A DNA stretch of 64,000 bases from NCEH01 sp002257205 (GTDB taxonomy: Bacteria; Pseudomonadota; Alphaproteobacteria; Rhizobiales; Xanthobacteraceae). The notes beneath the pieces were generated by a model. It ran no database searches. It saw nothing but the letters and a program-made list of their open reading frames with translations, and had not been told where the DNA came from. The stretch lies in assembly GCF_043195105.1 (NCBI RefSeq), contig NZ_JBAFWO010000005.1; one strand, given 5' to 3'. Below, in pieces: positions 63,118 through 64,000 of this stretch. The translations under genes were made by a program, and so were the position numbers. Each line of letters begins with the position of its first letter. Within the stretch, counting starts at the first letter, position 1.

Positions 63118-63582
63118 TCAGACCGCCATGGCGGTCAGCACCGCCGCGCCCACCGCCATGGCCAGAACGATCAGGCTCCACATGGTCCAGCTGGGATGCA
63201 GGCGCGAGCCCGCGCGCGGGTCTTCCGCGCTCAGGAAGGGCGTGAGCGGGTCGCCCGCATCCCGCCCCGCGGGCGTGAGCACCGGCGGATAGGGACGGGT
63301 CGTGGTGGGCGTCACGCCAGCCGCCTCGTCGTCGGTGCCCAGCGGCACGGCGGCGGGCCCAAAGGAGGGATCGGTGGTGAAGGAGCGCAGCGCCCGTTCC
63401 TCGCTCGGCGTCAGCGCAAGCCCGGCCCGCGCGGGTGGTGCCGGCGGCGGGATGGAACCCGCATCCTGGCGGTGATCCGCCGCCCGGTCACGCGGCAAGT
63501 CATGCTGCAGGTCGCGCTGAAGGTCGCGCGGCGGCTCATCTGGTCTCGGGCGGGGATCATCGTGAAATTTCGGCGGGTGCAT
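63118..63582 (-). CDS. Small hypothetical protein with C-terminal membrane helix
   Basis: A 154-residue protein with a charged, Asp/Arg/His/Pro-rich N-terminal half (imperfect LQRDLQHDLPRDRA repeats) and one hydrophobic helix at the extreme C-terminus (SLIVLAMAVGAAVLTAMAV). It would be a tail-anchored inner-membrane protein. It lies just downstream of lysA on the same strand and ends five bases from the convergent acyl-CoA synthetase gene. I recognise no family; coding bias and position support a real gene. Confidence 0.6.
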   Translation of the reverse strand: MHPPKFHDDPRPRPDEPPRDLQRDLQHDLPRDRAADHRQDAGSIPPPAPPARAGLALTPSEERALRSFTTDPSFGPAAVPLGTDDEAAGVTPTTTRPYPPVLTPAGRDAGDPLTPFLSAEDPRAGSRLHPSWTMWSLIVLAMAVGAAVLTAMAV

Positions 63583-63645
63583 GAGCGTCTCCCTTCGTCA
63601 GGAGCAACACCGTGCACACCAGCCTGTTCCGCTTTTCCCGCAGGC

Positions 63646-64000
63646 TCAGGCAAACCAGTGCGGCTGGCGATCCAGCGCGATCAGCGCTTCCGCCGAAACG
63701 CGCGGCCGCACCACCGCATGCTCGGCCCCGCGCACCAGCACTTCGGGAATGAGCGGACGGGTGTTGTAGGTGCCCGCCTGCACCGCGCCATAGGCGCCGG
63801 CGGTCATCACCGCCAGCAGGTCGCCGGCCTTCAGCTGTGGCAAAGCGCGATTGAGGGCGAGATAATCCCCGGTCTCGCACACCGGCCCCACCACGTCGGC
63901 CAGCAGCGTGGGCGCACCCTCGGCCGCCTGAACCACGGGGAGGATGTCGTGATGGGCGTCGTACAGGGTGGGGCGGATGAGATCGTTCATGGCCGCGTCC
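63646..64000 (-). CDS. lysA: Diaminopimelate decarboxylase, C-terminal part (5' end outside window)
   Basis: About 118 C-terminal residues of LysA, which makes lysine from meso-diaminopimelate with PLP. The segment contains MNDLIRPTLYDAHHDI, the PLP/substrate contact VVGPVCETGDYLALNR, and GAYGAVQAGTYNTRPLIPEVLV, all in family order up to the natural stop. The frame stays open to the right edge, so the start is beyond 64000. Confidence 0.93.
   Translation of the reverse strand, partial: DAAMNDLIRPTLYDAHHDILPVVQAAEGAPTLLADVVGPVCETGDYLALNRALPQLKAGDLLAVMTAGAYGAVQAGTYNTRPLIPEVLVRGAEHAVVRPRVSAEALIALDRQPHWFA

Overview
The window is GC-rich chromosomal DNA from an alphaproteobacterium. It most resembles the Hyphomicrobiales (Rhizobiales), probably a Xanthobacteraceae-like lineage; the genus cannot be fixed from sequence alone. 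The evidence is the fabA-fabB-fabI set, the lnt-praR-metK arrangement, a Mur-type Fur protein, a fixLJ-fixK oxygen-sensing locus, and rhizobial-style intergenic palindromes. No rRNA, tRNA, insertion sequence, integrase or CRISPR array is visible.

Layout. (1) 1-13 kb: a surface-polysaccharide locus (chain-length protein, OmpA-like lipoprotein, three glycosyltransferases, Wzy-like polymerase/ligase, Wzx flippase), with a T6SS lipoprotein gene (tssJ) at its left edge and pyrE-pyrD plus a GntR regulator in its middle. (2) 13.3-16.2 kb: fabA-fabB-fabI for unsaturated fatty acid synthesis. (3) 16.4-22 kb: a DUF4239 membrane protein, a chemoreceptor, and a divergent MocR regulator/EamA exporter pair around a perfect inverted-repeat operator. 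(4) 22-33.7 kb: the translation/transcription operon rimP-nusA-ylxR-infB-rbfA-truB-rpsO-pnp on the minus strand. Two intergenic regions carry paired copies of one palindromic repeat, on either side of rbfA-truB. (5) 34.05-36.63 kb: a sharply AT-rich two-gene island, an ABC-type ATPase plus a DUF4435 (Toprim-like) protein. It resembles the PARIS (AriA/AriB) anti-phage system and lies between trmB and the rimP promoter. (6) 36.6-48.4 kb: a long minus-strand housekeeping array, nfuA, tsaB-rimI-mur-plsC, miaB-phoH-ybeY-corC-lnt, praR, metK, trmB. A near-perfect parS (ParB-binding) site lies just past metK, which suggests this is the origin-proximal part of the chromosome. (7) 48.7-54.6 kb: htpX, rsmB, a heparinase-like gene and purH. 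(8) 54.7-60.3 kb: an oxygen-response module, hemN, fixK, fixL, fixJ and a single-domain response regulator, with FixK/FNR-type boxes before hemN and the response regulator and a candidate FixJ site before fixK. (9) 60.4-64 kb: an acyl-CoA synthetase/GNAT fusion, a small membrane protein and the 3' part of lysA.

How the parts relate: the sequence supports a FixL to FixJ to FixK cascade acting on hemN and on a receiver that may feed back on it. The rimP-pnp array is a tightly coupled operon with several ATGA overlaps. The ATPase/DUF4435 island is the strongest candidate for a recently acquired defence system.
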